Below are positions 50,221 to 62,619 of a stretch of 64,000 nucleotides of DNA, piece after piece; within the stretch, counting starts at the first letter, position 1; each line of letters opens with the position of its first letter. Origin of the DNA: Epinephelus fuscoguttatus (Eukaryota > Chordata > Actinopteri > Perciformes > Serranidae); assembly GCF_011397635.1 (NCBI RefSeq), contig NC_064765.1, forward strand, positions 29,478,632-29,542,631. Direction: 5' to 3'. The notes below the pieces were generated by a model. The model was given only the letters and a program-made list of their open reading frames with translations, had not been told where the DNA came from and made no database searches. Both the position numbers and the translations under genes were made by a program.

Positions 50221-53200
50221 ATGGCAGACTTGTGGTTGATTTCTGTCCCTCTGGACAGCACCAGCTTAACCAGTGTAGCAAAACTCAAGCGCATCATTGC
50301 CAAAACCAACCTGGCCTCCTGCTGCAAGTTCTCCATTCCAGATCTCAAGGTGAGGCTGTGTATCATCTGTCCTAATGACGAGCCCGAGGGAGCCACATAA
50401 AGTAAACAGAGTAAATATACAAATATGGAGCAGATATGGAATGGTCTCTCTTCTTCACCTGTGAGAACAACATTGTTAGAAACCACAAACAAGACAAATT
50501 GTATGTGTACGTTGGTTCTGTGTTTACAGTAGAGTGTAGTTGAGGAGGAGGATGATGGTGTTTGGTGTCCTTCTCTGGTGAAGGGATAAAGGCTCAGGTT
50601 GCTCTCTACAGTTTGAGGCAAAATTTCCATCTGACCCATTTCACTCAGCGTGATCAATGTTCACCTTGGCTGCCAGGATTCGTATTTTACCAGCAGTTAA
50701 AACATGAGAAAGTGTGGTATTGAATATGGCATGTGGACATCTCCAGGCTGAATCTAAAAATCTAAAAAGTCTGCAAGTTATTATACATGCAGACCTGTTG
50801 CTCGTGTTTTATGGTTTGAGCTTCATACATCAGCTGCAGTGACACTGACTGTGTTGTCTATGCTGTGACCCCAGGTGGGAATACTGGACAGTCTGCTCAG
50901 CGTGTCAGATGATCTCTCCAAACTCGACACACTAACTGAAAGGTAATTAAAAAAAATATGATCCAAGAACATTGAACTAAACTTAATATGTTGCCCATGC
51001 TCTGTTAATGAACCTTTTTGTCTCAATGGTCATTGCATGTTAGTAGCTTAATGTGCAGCTTGGTCCTTACTCTGAGCTTGAGTGCCGTCTGCACCATGAT
51101 TAATTGATGGTCAGGGGCAGCTGACGGTTAGTTTTCCCTCCTGATTTTAAATTCATTGTTGGTGTATCTGAGCTGACACAGTGTGGGTGGGGATGTTACT
51201 ACCCATATGCGACGTAAAAATATGGCCCAGGGAGATTAAATAAGACAGAATTTGTCTGGTAATTTACTTGACTCGTTTTATTCAGTTTGATCGATTGTTT
51301 TCAGCTAGAGGTCGGTGATAAATAAAACCTGTCATTAATAGTTCATTATGGAAAACGATTTCTAGAAAAGAAGCCAATAAATGGTTAAAACTGTAACCAA
51401 ATATATAACATATAAAAATACACTAACAAAGAAGAGGCACCTCTTTAAAACAGTGGTGCCCCCAAGGGTGGCCAGGGGGGCCGTGATAGCCTTGATACAA
51501 ATGTTGGCTGGATTTTATTGTGTTCAAGAGGCTGTGGCGTGCTCATTTTTTAAGATGGTACAAAGGTGGTAATATCTTGTGAAACTAGACTCCATAAGGC
51601 ATCCATTGATACCAACCATGTCGGTATAGCTTGGAAGGAAGTGGGCTGAAAAACAAATTTTGGCAAGGGAACAGCTGGCATGGCCATTTTCAAAGGGGTC
51701 CCTTGAATTCTCACCTCAAGATATCTGAATGAAAATGGGTTCTATGGGTGCAAACAAGGCTTGCTCTCAGTAAATGGTTAGCTCCTTTTAATTGAATTAG
51801 TCTTTCATATTAAAGCTGTTTATTAATCCTTTTAAGTAAAAGAACAACCAGCCTGTTTGACGGTCAGTTAATCGCCAAACAGTTGTACATACAGATACAT
51901 AACTCATTAAAACAGGATTGTTATGGAACTCAAAATGTTAACTATATTGGTATTCGTCTATGCATATCAGATAATTAGTAATATTAACTGTAAAATAAGA
52001 GACCAAAGTATATCAGTAACTTAACTTTCCATATTGACAGTTTTCAACTATCCTATATACTTAAACTGCATAAGGGAATTCCTGAAATCTGGTTATGGCT
52101 TTCGGTTTTGATGTGCCACCCTAAGATTTTTAGTGGCCCCAACCACTCCTTTAAGGACATTTCTGGGGGCGTCGCTGCTGTAATAATGACATTTTTCTTG
52201 TTACATGGCCAGTGTGATTAAAAAAACACATCAGTGTATGAGGGAGGTGATGGAGCCGTCCAGTGACAAAATGCCGGAAAACGCCTTAGCCAACGGAGGT
52301 GAGTCATGCACAAACGCACATGCTGATACATGCTGAGGGTGTTAATTACATTGTATAGAAACTCATTAAGTAAGTGCATAGAAGCCCCAGGCTACATGCA
52401 CACAGCAAATGAGCCCGAGAGCTACTTAAACTAAACTCCATACACACGTATACACACAAACATCCACTCCCACAAACATGACACAGCCTAACTGATCCGT
52501 TTACCTTGTGTTAGTTTCCTGCATAGAGGCAGGGCAGATAAACAGCTTCCCAGCACAAACCGGGCTAACCAGTGTCTCTGATCACTTTCCCCCATCAGAC
52601 CACGGCATGAATCAGACAGCTGTCATATCACCACTGAAAGCTTACCTCAAGTCTCTGAGGGGTATTTTATCTGCTGACAGTTTGCTCTTTGAGCTGGACT
52701 GCAGTGCTGTGTGACTCCTTATATATAAAGTGTGTTTTTACCCTTGTGTGACTCTCTTATTCCACTGTGTGGTGGTGTGTGCTTAAAGGTGTGCAATTTT
52801 TGGTTTCCAGTGAGGTTATTATGACTTTTTGTGTGTGTTTCTCAGTGGACCTGATGAGCTACATAACCAAGTTTCAGTGGGACAAAGCCAAGTATCCCAC
52901 AGCTCTGCCACTCTCTAGCCTGGCAGACATCATCAGCAAGGTACTAACTAATGGAAATGAGGATAATAATAATAAGTTATGTGTAAATATAGATAGTACG
53001 GTCATAATCACCTGAAAGGGGTAGTTCAGAAATTTATGATTGCACTTTTGCAAGTTGGGAGAAATAGAAGAAACTGTGAGAATCCCACTGGAAGAGAAAT
53101 TAGAGCATCTTAAGCTTCAGTAATGTCACATATTCCAGAGTGAAACAGGTTTGTTACTTGTTATACAGAGCTGTAGAGAGCTGTAGATACAAAGCTTTAG

Positions 53201-56200
53201 GACTGTTCACCTCCAACCACACCTCCCTCAAATCACATTTGAGGTGCTAGCTATGATTTTTCCATATTCATATTTAATAGTTAGCATGTAACAAAAGAAA
53301 CATGTTCTCACTCCAAACTTGTCAAATATGACAGCTTGGTCAGGGTCCCTATGTGGTGCGCATTATGATGCTCTATCGTCAGTTTTGGACGTGTCAGTTC
53401 ACAGAAAACATACAGTTTCCGATCATTATGCGCATATAGTGTCTTTTCAAAATAAACTTCCATATTCACAGGAAATAGTGTTTCCCTTTGTTACATGCAT
53501 ACAATGTCTTTTCAAAATAAACTTCCATGTTCATTGGAAACGTATAGTTTTTGGTTGGAACGGTCACACAGCGTCTTTTCAAAATAACTTCCGTGTTCAT
53601 TGGAAACGTATAGTTTTCGGTTGGAACGGTCACACAGTGTCTTTTCAAAATAAACTTCCGTGTTCATTGGAAACGTATAGTTTTTGGTTGGAACAGTCAC
53701 ACAGTGTCTTTTCAAAATAAAATTACTTTAGATTTAGGCAATCAAACTACTTGGTTAGCTTTAGGAAAAATCATGGCTTCTGGTTTTACACGGAACATGA
53801 ATGTCCTATGTTAGTACTTTATACTACATCAGTTTCTCTTAGCATCTAACAATGCTGCGGGTGGGTTTGTATTGGAGTTAGCTGAAAGCCCATTGCATCA
53901 TTGTGACACTTACAGGAGCCTTATGCTTCAGTATTAGACGCCGAGGGGTGTGACAAAGCATTGGTATTTGACAACCTGGGAATGAGAACGGGTTAAACAA
54001 GGGAGGAACAGTAGACCCAACCATTTAGACCTTTAGTCCAAGAACACTGGTTCCTACACTTCTAATAAGACATATTTGTACATTCAATATATGAGTTCAC
54101 ATCTCAGACTAGTTTGGAGGTTATCACATGTACTCCTGATGCTCACATGTGCTGTTGATACCTGCATTTGTGTCAGGAAGTTTCCCAGATGGATATGGAG
54201 TTAACGTCCCGAGCTGCGGCGTACAACAGTGTGAAAATGAGCTTGCAAAGCCTCGAGCACAAAGTAGAGTGAGTGATGCCAGTAACATATTAAGTAGAAA
54301 TACTCAAGATCATACATACACTATGAAATGTTGAACTGGAATGTGTGTCTTTTCAGTGGGACTCGCAGTCTGCAAACTCGCAATCTGAATGACGTAGTGA
54401 GGAAGGAAGACCTGGTGGTCTCAGAGTACCTCACCACTCTGCTGGTCGTAGTGAACAGGTTGGTGATGCACTAAAAGTTATATTACCTGCATTTTATGGT
54501 TTGTGTTGTGTGTGTATCTATGTGTTACTCTGTATGTGTAAATGTGTTTCTGTGTGTGTTTTTTGGTCACAGAGGGAGCTACTTGGAGTGGGAAAGGACC
54601 TATGAATCTTTGTCAGAGTTCGTTGTTCCACGGTCCAGCAGGTGAGCCTTCTTCATGACCTCTTGGCTTTGAGACAAGCCATTTCACTCGATCTCAGTAC
54701 AAGTGCACCAGCAAAGCTCAGAGTACCTGTTCTCAGCATCCAAAGAGGTCAGGCTAAGTAACCGGAGGTGTTCTGTTACCTGCAGAAAGTAAGAGTCCGT
54801 GTAGTTTGGATCAATTGCAGGAAAGGAAATATTTTGGGGTTCTTTTTTCCCAGTGGAAAATGACTTCAATTGAAGTTTTTAATATGTGAATACCTTACAA
54901 GAAACAAGAAAAAATAAAGTGCTTTGTAGACTGACATCTAAAGTAGACCAAGAACAAGAAAGTGATATCAAAGCAAAGTCTGTCATGGATGAATTGTAAA
55001 AGGTTTTTCCTTTTTCAAACAGAGAAAAATACACTTGAAAGTTTAAAAAAAAGAACTGACTCTTCATCCACATCACATCGCAGTTTAGAGTCTTTGTTAC
55101 TGATGAATGGAAATACTGCTTAGTGTCAGTAAATATAACTATAACTAATGTGTAATGACTGATATGGGTTTGATGCTGGTATGTTTGGGTAGAGTAGAGC
55201 AACTGATCTCTGGTATTTTATGTCAGTATACGTTGTGTTGCATTTGACCTTTTCTATGCCAAAAATAGTACAGATTCACTATTTTGGGTCAGGTTGGAAA
55301 AGCCTGTGACAAAACATTTAGGACACTAAGCCTTTTTATTGATGCCTATAAACTAATAACAGTGAAATGTCACTCAGCCATCATTCATTCTATTACTTAT
55401 ACCTGTGCTTTTCCTACTGTGACCTGCCAAAATGTATTCCATGAAACAGACCAATAAGTAAATACAGTTTTGTGATACCACAAATTCGGTGTATGTGTGT
55501 GTATACACGGACTCACACCAAGCGGCAACGTCTGGGGCCGAAAAAATCAAACCAATGCTAAGTGCCAAAACCTGCAGTTCCTTAAATGGCCACTTGAGGC
55601 TGGCTCCAGAAGTCAGTCAATCCCAGAGACCCCCATGTTATAATGCCCGACTTTACAGTAGAAATAAACACATTTACAGCCTGGTACAAAAAACAGTTCT
55701 GATCTCTATAGCTTATTTCAACATTCATGACAACTGCACAGGGGGTGAATTTTTATATAACTCACCCATTAACATTTTATAAGGGCTTAAAGTTATGCAT
55801 ATTTAAGGGCAGGACTGCTTAAGTGGCAGGCATTGACTGTAACAAACAATGGACGTAGCTACCATGACATCACCCATTGGGTTGTGGACACATTTTGAAA
55901 CCTCCAGTTCGGCTGTCGCCATCTTGGGTTTTATGGTCACTTCTGGCCACAGAAAAACCAAAATGGCGATGGCCGAAATGGCCAACTCGAGGCTTTATAA
56001 GGGGAGCCCACAAACCAGTTGATGACATCACAGCAGCTACGTCCATATTTTATACAGTCTGTGGTTCACACAGTCTGCTATACTCCTCCCAAAGCTGGGA
56101 ACACGTTTATGTGAAGGTCATAGGGCCTGACAATGTCTGAGTGAGTGTAATAGTGTAACTAATAAAATGAATCTCGACTGTGACTGTGTTTTGGATAAAG

Positions 56201-59200
56201 AAATATTGTATTAACACACATTTTAAACAATCACAATCAGACAGCTTCTGTTATGATATCATGGTGTTCTACACACATGATGAATCACAAATACCAAAAA
56301 TCTCTGACCAGTTATTATGAATTTTATATCAGTCACATGACCAGAGTGTGGATTTAGAGTATGAGGGGGATTTGAAGGCACTTGTACTGAATAATATTTA
56401 TATCTTTTCTATTCTATATTTATATATTTTAATCTTATATCCTTTAGTTTGAATCACCTGAGGTGAGCATTAAAAATGGGTTTCTTAGAAAAAAAGTTTT
56501 GTATATTTTAGGTATATTTTGTAAAGTCTCATACATTTTCATGCATAATTAACAGCAACACAACAGCCATGCTAATGATTCTGTCTTACTTCCTTTGAGC
56601 TATATGCAAACTAGAGTGCAACTAGGGCTGCATATTTCTGTTCGAACAAGACCCCAATCTGAGAGAGTAGCCAGTAACCAAGCCAGATCCAAACCAAACT
56701 AGCATTATGTTTTCCTATGCCCGAACCAACCTGAGCCTGACGCAGTCAATACAAACTGACGCACAGACAGTTGGTCCATTGTTTTTATTTATTTTTACAC
56801 TGTATTTTCACTAAAAACAACCTGAAGCAATGTCAAACCAAACCTGAACTGAACCCCAACATCAATTGTAGGCTAAATATTTGGCTGAACCTGGCCTGGC
56901 TGTTGGGGTCGGATATGTGCACTCTAATGCAAACATCAGAATGCTAACATGCTCACAACGACGATGCTACAATGCTAATGATAAGCAGGCATTGGCATGT
57001 TCACCGCATACTAACTTTGCTAATTGGAACTAAAGTACAGCTGAAGCTGGTGGGAACACTAGGTATTTATTCATAGACCAAGGTTATAGACAAATTCAAG
57101 AAACGTCTGTACCGAATGTTTAGCCAGCTAACATGGCAAGCAAACCATTTGAGCTTCACAGTGCAAACTATGCAATATTTCATTACATCAATATCACCCA
57201 GCTTTCACTCCCATAGACTTTAATGTGTCTTTGTTGCCTGTCAGCTTGACCTGTTGTCAGGTGTCGCTCTCATTTCTGTCTTTGTTTTGTGTGACCATCA
57301 GGAAGCTGTTCGAAGATGGAGAGGGAGGTGTATTCTCAGTTACACTTTTCAAAAGGGCTGTGTGTGAATTCAAAGCCAAAGCCAAGGAGAGCAAGTAAGC
57401 AGGATGGATTGTTAGAAAACAGCCCGTCAAGTCAAAGCTGTGTTGTCTGTGTCACTTACCATAGTGTAGCCTATGATCCACACAGGTTCACCGTGCGCGA
57501 ATACAGCTTTGATCTGGAGTCGAAGAAGCAGCAGGAGGTGAAGCAGCAGAATGTTCACAAGAAGGAACAATATGTGAGTCTGACATCATACTCTGTAGAG
57601 TTTCTTTTTTGGATTGTGTGATGTTGTAGTACATTATTAATGCACATGCCTCCTCCATAGGGAATCTTTGTGCGTTGGCTGAAGGTGAATTTCAGTGGGG
57701 TGTTTGTTGCCTGGATTCATCTGAAAGCATTGAGGGTGTTTGTGGAATCAGTCCTCAGGTCAGTGCTCATAACGCTAGTGAATAAAAAAATGACATGCTA
57801 ATTTTCCTGTGATCTTTACGTGTGAGTATACTCATGAGGATGTCTCCTGCTAGGTATGGATTACCGGTGAACTATCAGGCTCTTGTGTTGCACACGGACA
57901 AGAAGCGTTCAAAGAAACTGAGAGGAGAACTCGCCTCGCTGTTCAAACATCTGGACCCCACTGCCACCACCAGCAAGACAGATGTAAGAAGCCAAATCCA
58001 CTTTCACTGCCTCAAACATTTCGTATAAATATGTCACTGTTACATTCACATTTCATTACAGAAGAAAGGGTATAAAGACACAAACACACCAATTCTTTAA
58101 TGTAGATTTTCACTCTTGACGCCAGTATGCAGGGCTCGGCAGTAACAGTTGCCAGTTTGTTGTTGGCAACCAATTCTTGGCATTTGGTTGCCATCAGTGG
58201 CAAAAAAAAGGCAAAATATGCACCCTAAAATAAGTGTTTTTTAAATGTTTGTTGTATTAGTGACTAAATATTACTATATCACTATTGTTATCATATTGCT
58301 GTTACAGTCAGAACTGGAACCAGGTATGACTGCAAGTGCATTGGTGTGTTTACTCACATGCACGCAGGCATCTGTTTTAGAGACAACGGTGAAGCAAATT
58401 AAGTTGTTTGACACTGAGATGAGAAGTTCAACAAACCTCTCAGCATCACAAACGAATGTGCAAATTAATTCAACTGACAAGTGAACCTAAACAAACAGAT
58501 AAGATCAGATGAATAATAGAATCAGATAAAATGCAAATGACAAAGAATTTTGTTAAGTCGCTGTAAAAAGAAAAAAAGTCTTTAAACATTCTTTTATGTC
58601 ACATGTCATTATTTAACTGTCAAATACAGCACAGTATCTAATTACTCAAAATATAAGGTGACTAAAATTGGCAACCATATTTTCACTTTTGGCAAAAAAA
58701 GCTAGGCTGGCAACTGCTTTCAAAAGTTTGTGTTGAGCCAACTCAATGTCCACTTACTAGCTTTTTTTATTAGCTTTTATCCACATCTTTCTGTCTTTAA
58801 GAGCAACTACAACTGACCGTGTAGGTCATCAGAGTAAGTTGTTAAATATCAGTTACATGATGAGACCTGAGCTGGTTCCACTTAAAATTGATAAAGGAGT
58901 TATAATTAATTCAAATGCAGGAAATGTCTGTGGTTTTTCTACTCTGTCTTGGATTAATACTACATCAACATAATGCATCTACCTAAAAGCACTGATGGAG
59001 AACAACCAACCTCATCAACACAAGAACTGCTCTTTATACTTTACCTGTATTGCCATTTTGTGCTACTTCATACTTCTACTTATCTTCAGAACGTCCCTCA
59101 GACAGATATTTGACTTGCTAAGCACTAAATTAACTCAACTAAAGTGGCCAGGCCAGTGTTACAGACCACTTTCAGTCTATTGCAGATATGTCCCTGTTGG

Positions 59201-62200
59201 CTTACATATTGGCAGACAAGAAAGTAGCAAACCGCAGTATAGAAATACCAAAGATATGTTTGAGGCCATTTATAAAAACTGAGGCCAATACATACATCGT
59301 CCAGGCAGAGAGCACAAGTCTTTTTTCAGCTGTCAAATGTCCCCCTCAGTATATATCTTGACTATAATTCTTCTATAACAACTGTTTTCGACCTCTTGCA
59401 GTGGAAACGCTAGGGTCTAGGTACCATGTCTGAAGGGTCATTTTGGTTCCAAAGGTGCCATACCGAAAATATTTGGTGGAAACGGGGCTTTGCACATAGC
59501 AGCTTCTTTTATGAGTCAGTTCGTTAGACCTCAGGGGTAGACGCACTGTATTTTGGCAATAACACCAAACGCAAACATTACTTTTGTTTGTTCACAAGAC
59601 AGCGCCATGGGGCAGCTTTAAATCAACATGTTTATATTATGTGGCTACTTGGGAGCAGCACAAGAAGCTGCAAAGACAACACAGTCATCACCTTATAAAG
59701 CTGCTATGTTGAATGTGTTGGCAACCAGTTATGTATTTATACATCCAGCAGGCACAGAGCAACATTAGCATTCATCTGAAGGCCTAAAGGGAAGTATCTG
59801 TCTGTTTAGCTGATAAATGCTCCACTACATGTACATTGTGGCTCGTAGCTATCTCTGTTTGTTGTTCAGTGCTGGATAGGTAATGTAAGTATTAGTCTGT
59901 CTATTAGAGATAGCTGCCTGCTGGGTGTGAAACGAAGTTGATGAGAGTGTTAAGAGCAAACCGAAGCCATAAAGTTGTGGCCTGTAAAACCAAAATAATG
60001 AGCGAAATGCTTTGTCGAAATGAGAGGAAGTGCACAGTGTTGATTCAACACTATAAGCAACCCCATTCACATTACATGTAGTAATTTCATCCATTAATAT
60101 AAAAATATTGATCAAAGCAACTCTAAGGTCAATTCCAAATGCAGGACTTTTAAATGTAATAAGATTTTTTAAATTGTGGTATTGGTAGGCTAGTTGTACT
60201 TAAAGAATCTGAATATGTCTTCCACCAATGCCTGGAGCCAGTTCATTAATGCTCTTTTGTATAGCCTGCTGTTACTCACATTCTGGTGGGGAGCAAAAAG
60301 ATATTGAAGGCTTCCCTATCAAGAAACAACACAAAAACAACTGACACTTCGCAAAGCCCCACCCATTTGTGGTGGTTCATCAAGCTGTCAGAGCTAGCAT
60401 GGAGGCTGCACTGTCACCGACCTAAATATTGTTTTATTATATTTCAGAGAGAAGCAGACAGAGGGGTCAACAACATGTGTTTGGCAGATATATCCAGGAT
60501 GTCAAACTGGTTAAAAAGATAAAGATAGATAGAAGCTAAAGCACAACTATAGGCAATAGATCACAGTGTAAAAGTGAACCACCACATCAAGACAGAAGAC
60601 AATGAATATAAAGGGAAACAATGCCAATATTCAACCAGTGGTGTGTCATTGCAATGTGTGCAAATCAAAAGTGTTTGGCTTCTCCCTGTGCTGCCAGCCG
60701 CTGGATGGGCAGGGAGCTCGAAGAGAAACCCAACAATCTTCATCTGAGCACACTGCAACAGCACACAGCTGGTTGAATATCAACGAAGTCTGCTTCCCTT
60801 TACTGGTTCCTTTAGAGCAGGGTAGGTCATTACTGAGTGTTAGAATTATTAAAAAGCAAAAGTAGGCTATATACCCCCAGAGACTGGTTACTGAGCTAGC
60901 TAACCCTACAATTTTTAGGGTTTGACTTTGGGACAGTGGAGAAACAAAAATTTCCTTAACACACGTACCTCAGGCACAATATTTCGCTTGAAATCCACAA
61001 AACCAGCCTAAAAATGAAGGTAATCTGAAACGATTGCATGGCAGTCTATGGAGCACAGCCATGTTGTTGTCAGAACCTTCTCGAAGCTGGCCGATGCTAT
61101 GTTGTGATTGGCCAATCTGCATTCGAGGGGCAAGACTTGTGAAGGGTCAGTTTAAATCTATTCTATTCAAATATAAACTAAATATGGTGTATACTTTTAC
61201 GGAATAGTTTGGATATTTTGAAGTGGGGCTGTATGAGGTACGCATCCTTGTATCACACACAGTAAATGTTGGTCGCCCCCAGTTTAGAGAAGCAGGCAGG
61301 AGTGCTGCCACACGAGCTGTGCAACTTACTGCTGTGGAGGGGGACAGCCACCGGAAAAAAAAAGTCCCACCTAAAGAATCAGTTTAAGTGTACACTACTG
61401 TTTATTTAGAATATTTTCACCACTTTACACAAACAGCCTTTCCAACTGGGAACTCAAGCCATGATGGTCTACCGCTGTCTCGATCGGTTGGTTTGTATGT
61501 GTTATTGTGTCCGAACTAACCCTTTTAAACGCCGAAGTCATATAATTCCACAGACGAACTAACTGATTGAGGCAGCAGTAGACCAGCAACTCCGGTGTTG
61601 TGGTAGGTAAAATTACTTTTTTGTGAAAGGAATCTGGTGGCTTTGAAGAGAGTGTAGATGGCTTCAGTTTCCAGCGGGAAATGGCTGCCTGGTGACAAAG
61701 TAAAGCAGTGAAGATATTCTTAACTCAAACTGGCATTCATTTTTTTTTAGCTGGGACTTTTGTTACAGTGGCTGTAATGCATTTTGCTGCTGCCCCCATC
61801 ATTTAGCTTCTGTGGCAGTACTCCTGCCTGCTTCTCCAAACTGGGGGCATGCTGATGAACATCTACTGTATGTAGCTAATACACTGACTATGGATAAGTA
61901 CCTCATACAACCCCACTGCAAAATGATCCTTTAAGTAAAGTCCAATCAATATTATTCATACAGCGCCAAATCATAACAAAAGTCATTTCAGGACACTTTC
62001 CATGTAGAGCAGGTCTAGACCAGAATTCCCATCAAGAGCAAGCACTTCAAAAGAATTTGATAATGCTTCACTAAGACCAATGACAGCATGTGAGTGGAGT
62101 GTTCGTCCAGTTGGATTTAATTTGATTTGTCTGAGTGAAGGAGAGCGCTGTCAACCATCTGCTGTCCAGCCTACTTGAAATGGCATCTGTCACATGCAAA

Positions 62201-62502
62201 TTCATCCACAGCCTCGCCAGACCACAGTGAGGAAAGTGAAATTGTGGGCTGCAGGCAGTACTGCACACAAATAAGGTCATGATATCTATGATGCACAATA
62301 AAAAAGAACATAGATCTGGCTCGAGCAAACACACTCCTGCAGTACAATGATAGAGTTTAGCTGGTTCAAGGTGTGTGACACATTGTATCTTCCGTCTCCC
62401 TCTGCCAAGCAGGTCAGCTGTGAGATCCCAGGACTCTGTCAACAGGAGTACTTCTCCTACGTCTGCTTCCACGTCAACACCAGCGTGCTGGAGGCCAGCT
62501 AG
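50221..62502 (+). CDS. atp6v1c2: V-type proton ATPase subunit C (C2 by synteny)
   Basis: Complete 379-aa protein in 12 coding exons: 50221-50349, 50875-50942, 52213-52298, 52846-52940, 54177-54268, 54357-54458, 54573-54641, 57302-57394, 57486-57573, 57661-57758, 57854-57983, 62413-62502; 1140 nt, in frame, GT-AG introns. It starts [20 protein letters not shown]. Family landmarks are [78 protein letters not shown] and the C-terminal CQQEYFSYV. Subunit C joins the peripheral stator stalks to the catalytic V1 head and is released during reversible V1-Vo disassembly at acidic organelles or the plasma membrane. The length matches the C1/C2 family (about 380 aa). The extra exon of the longer mammalian C2 form is absent; the corresponding junction spans an 87-bp intron (57574-57660). 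Assignment to C2 rests on the odc1-nol10 neighbourhood. Confidence 0.95.
50943..52212. other. atp6v1c2 intron 2, no gene recognised
   Basis: A 1.27-kb intron. Some phrases near 51460-51700 (GTGGTGCCCCCAAGGGTGGC, TAGACTCCATAAGGCATCCA) look like dispersed repeat, but no second copy in the window confirms it. Confidence 0.45.
53375..53723. repeat. 65-67-bp tandem repeat in an atp6v1c2 intron
   Basis: Units begin at TGTCTTTTCAAAATAAACTT, with starts near 53440, 53505, 53572, 53638 and 53705, preceded by a diverged first unit. Units contain TTCATTGGAAACGTATAG and GGTTGGAACGGTCACACA. The period is close to 66 and keeps frames open on both strands, which explains the apparent 133-aa plus-strand and 67-aa minus-strand frames. 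It lies in the intron between exons 4 and 5. Confidence 0.9.
55560..56065. repeat. teleost dispersed repeat in an atp6v1c2 intron
   Basis: It contains GGCCACTTGAGGCTGGCTCC, ACATGACATCACCCATTGGG-like wording, GCTGTCGCCATCTTGG, and CCATATTTTATACAGTCTGT at its end. These phrases are characteristic of a widespread fish repeat. The open frames over it are repeat-derived. Confidence 0.75.
56066..57301. other. remainder of atp6v1c2 intron 7, no gene recognised
   Basis: AT-rich with several ATGCTAACATGC-like phrases near 56940-57000, typical of fish intronic repeat debris. No exon or RNA gene is supported. Confidence 0.5.
58128..58735. mobile_element. hAT-like non-autonomous element, eroded
   Basis: The left end is CAGGGCTCGGCAGTAACAGT followed by TGCCAGTTTGTTG. 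The right end inverted reads GGCTCAACACAAAC..AGTTGCCAGC, giving terminal inverted repeats. The CAGGGCTC start is typical of fish hAT elements. The internal GGCAACC/GGTTGCC pairs support the inverted arms. No transposase frame. The 8-bp target duplication is not recognisable. Confidence 0.6.
58736..61204. other. part of atp6v1c2 last intron, no gene recognised
   Basis: No supported exon. The stretch 59400-59490 (GGTGGAAACGGGGC and neighbouring GTGGAAACGCTAGG) resembles ends of another small DNA element but is incomplete. The open frames near 58995, 60286 and 60602 have no splice context or motifs. Confidence 0.5.
61205..61934. mobile_element. fold-back element in atp6v1c2 last intron, copy 2
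   Basis: The left end is GGATATTTTGAAGTGGGGCT then GTATGAGGTAC. The right end is GTACCTCATACAACCCCACT then GCAAAATGATCC. Internal arms have AGAGAAGCAGGCAGGAGT and its complement CCTGCCTGCTTCTCCAAACT. It is the same family as 39796-40650, with a diverged core. Confidence 0.8.
61935..62052. repeat. teleost dispersed repeat fragment
   Basis: CAGCGCCAAATCATAACAAA, GGACACTTTCCATGTAGAGC and GAGCAAGCACTT in this order mark a common fish repeat. It directly abuts the preceding fold-back element. Confidence 0.7.
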
Positions 62503-62593
62503 CAGTCGACAAAGAGAGGAACCACACAGTGACCAAGCAATGAGGGCCCTGTGGATCAGTCAGAGCCAGGAACATAAAGACCCTCAACTCTAA

Positions 62594-62599
62594 AATAAA
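62594..62599 (+). promoter_or_regulatory. AATAAA polyadenylation signal of atp6v1c2
   Basis: The canonical hexamer lies 92 bases after the stop codon, giving a very short 3' UTR. A later alternative signal cannot be ruled out. Confidence 0.5.
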
Positions 62600-62619
62600 A
62601 CACATCTAGTGAAGACTAC

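Noticed and set aside
50151..50657. Minus-strand 168-aa open frame opposite the atp6v1c2 start
   Set aside because: It overlaps the well-supported first coding exon antisense and has no recognised motif or splice context.
53375..53723. CRISPR-like array
   Set aside because: The units are tandem repeats without unique spacers, in an intron of a vertebrate gene.
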